Part shown: positions 7,024-7,500 of the stretch, piece after piece
Numbering within the stretch: the first letter of the stretch is position 1
Layout: each line of letters begins with the position of its first letter
NCBI GenBank assembly: GCA_013812065.1
Contig: JACCUC010000194.1
Coordinates: forward strand, 1 to 7,500
Source: Thermoleophilaceae bacterium
GTDB lineage: Bacteria > Actinomycetota > Thermoleophilia > Solirubrobacterales > Thermoleophilaceae
Length of the DNA stretch: 7,500 bases
Direction of reading: 5' to 3'
Program-made: the position numbers and the translations under genes
Notes under the pieces: model-generated
What the model saw: the letters and a program-made list of their open reading frames with translations, nothing else
What the model was told of the DNA's origin: nothing
Database searches by the model: none

Positions 7024-7500
7024 ATGGCCGTGGTCGGGCTGCTCGTGGCCGCCGGGAGCGGCGAGCGCCTCGGCGCCGGGCGTCCGAAGGCGTTCGTCGA
7101 CTGCGCCGGACGGGCCATGCTCGAGTGGAGCCTCGACGCCCTGCGGCTGTTGTGCGACCGGGTGGTGGTGGCGGTGCCCCCGGGCCTCGAGGAAGGCGAT
7201 CCAAACCGGGTGGCCGGAGCGCCCTCCCGGTCGGGATCGGTCCGCGCGGCGCTCGGGGCGGCGCCCGAGGCACGAGTCGCCGTCGTCCACGACGCCGCCC
7301 GTCCGCTCGTCACCCCCGGGCTCGTCGAGCGTTGCCTCGCCGCGCTCGAGGAGGGCTGGGACGGAGCCGTCGCCGCGGCGCGCGCCACCGACACCCTCAA
7401 GGAGGCCCAGCCCGAGGACGGGCGCATTATCGAGACCTTCGACCGAGCGCGGCTGTGGACGGCGCAGACGCCGCAGGTCTTCAGGGCGGACGTCCTGCGC
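7024..7500 (+). CDS. ispD: 2-C-methyl-D-erythritol 4-phosphate cytidylyltransferase IspD, 3'-truncated by window edge
   Basis: IspD transfers CMP from CTP to methylerythritol phosphate in the non-mevalonate isoprenoid pathway. The first 159 residues of about 220-240 are present and the frame runs off the window. The nucleotide-binding start is VGLLVAAGSGERLGAGRPKAF (4-24) with R15 and K22 where E. coli IspD has R20 and K27. SRSGSV (68-73, R69) stands where the family usually has GGxxRxxSV. VVHDAARPLV (87-96), ATDTLKE (121-127) and TAQTPQVF (146-153) are all family hallmarks. The ATG at 7024 places the AAG loop at the standard distance from the N terminus; it has no clear Shine-Dalgarno, only GGGG just upstream. 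It follows the carD-family gene by 43 nt on the same strand, the arrangement known from mycobacteria, where ispF usually comes next. Confidence 0.96.
   Translation, partial: MAVVGLLVAAGSGERLGAGRPKAFVDCAGRAMLEWSLDALRLLCDRVVVAVPPGLEEGDPNRVAGAPSRSGSVRAALGAAPEARVAVVHDAARPLVTPGLVERCLAALEEGWDGAVAAARATDTLKEAQPEDGRIIETFDRARLWTAQTPQVFRADVLR

Noticed and set aside
6216..7427. 403-residue minus-strand open frame antisense to the disA end, the carD-family gene and ispD
   Set aside because: It is antisense to three recognisable genes, has no motif, and such antisense frames are expected where GC3 is near 100 percent.

Overview
The window comes from a high-GC bacterium, most likely an actinobacterium. Core genes use G or C at almost every third codon position. 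The gene set (ClpC, RadA, DisA, a CarD-type RNA polymerase-binding regulator, IspD) is an actinobacterial version of the clpC-radA-disA-ispD neighbourhood also known from Bacillus. Class and genus cannot be decided from this sequence.

Layout. Positions 3-1928 (+) hold the last three quarters of clpC, an AAA+ unfoldase gene whose 5' end lies outside the window. A small CDGSH iron-sulfur protein follows at 1956-2225 (+). Positions 2270-3627 (-) carry a two-gene module in the opposite orientation: a PIN-domain ribonuclease toxin (3103-3627) and, overlapping it by 4 nt, a ribbon-helix-helix/UPF0175-type antitoxin fused to a Mug/TDG-like uracil (mismatch) DNA glycosylase domain (2270-3106). The core block then resumes on the + strand with radA (3775-5133), disA (5241-6353), a carD-family gene (about 6402-6980) and the first 159 codons of ispD (7024 to the window end).

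How the genes relate. ClpC does protein quality control. RadA remodels recombination intermediates. DisA makes c-di-AMP and scans DNA integrity. CarD stabilises RNA polymerase open complexes. IspD belongs to isoprenoid precursor synthesis. The inserted module differs from its hosts in codon use (roughly a quarter of codons end in A/T, against almost none in clpC), in strand, and in having a strong palindrome over the toxin start codon. It therefore looks like an acquired, self-regulated toxin-antitoxin cassette.

Main points for a second look: (1) the antitoxin-DNA glycosylase fusion paired with a PIN toxin, which I do not recognise as a described arrangement; (2) the variant second active-site motif of the glycosylase domain; (3) the 9-bp-arm inverted repeat spanning the toxin start; (4) the carD-family gene, which has a perfect AGGAGG ribosome-binding site but no ATG, GTG or TTG at a usable distance, so that ATC is the best-placed start; (5) a GC-rich hairpin and 9-codon mini-ORF just before that site; (6) TANNNT boxes exactly 6 nt before the radA and disA start codons, suggesting leaderless transcripts. 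No tRNA, rRNA, CRISPR array, insertion sequence or origin was seen.
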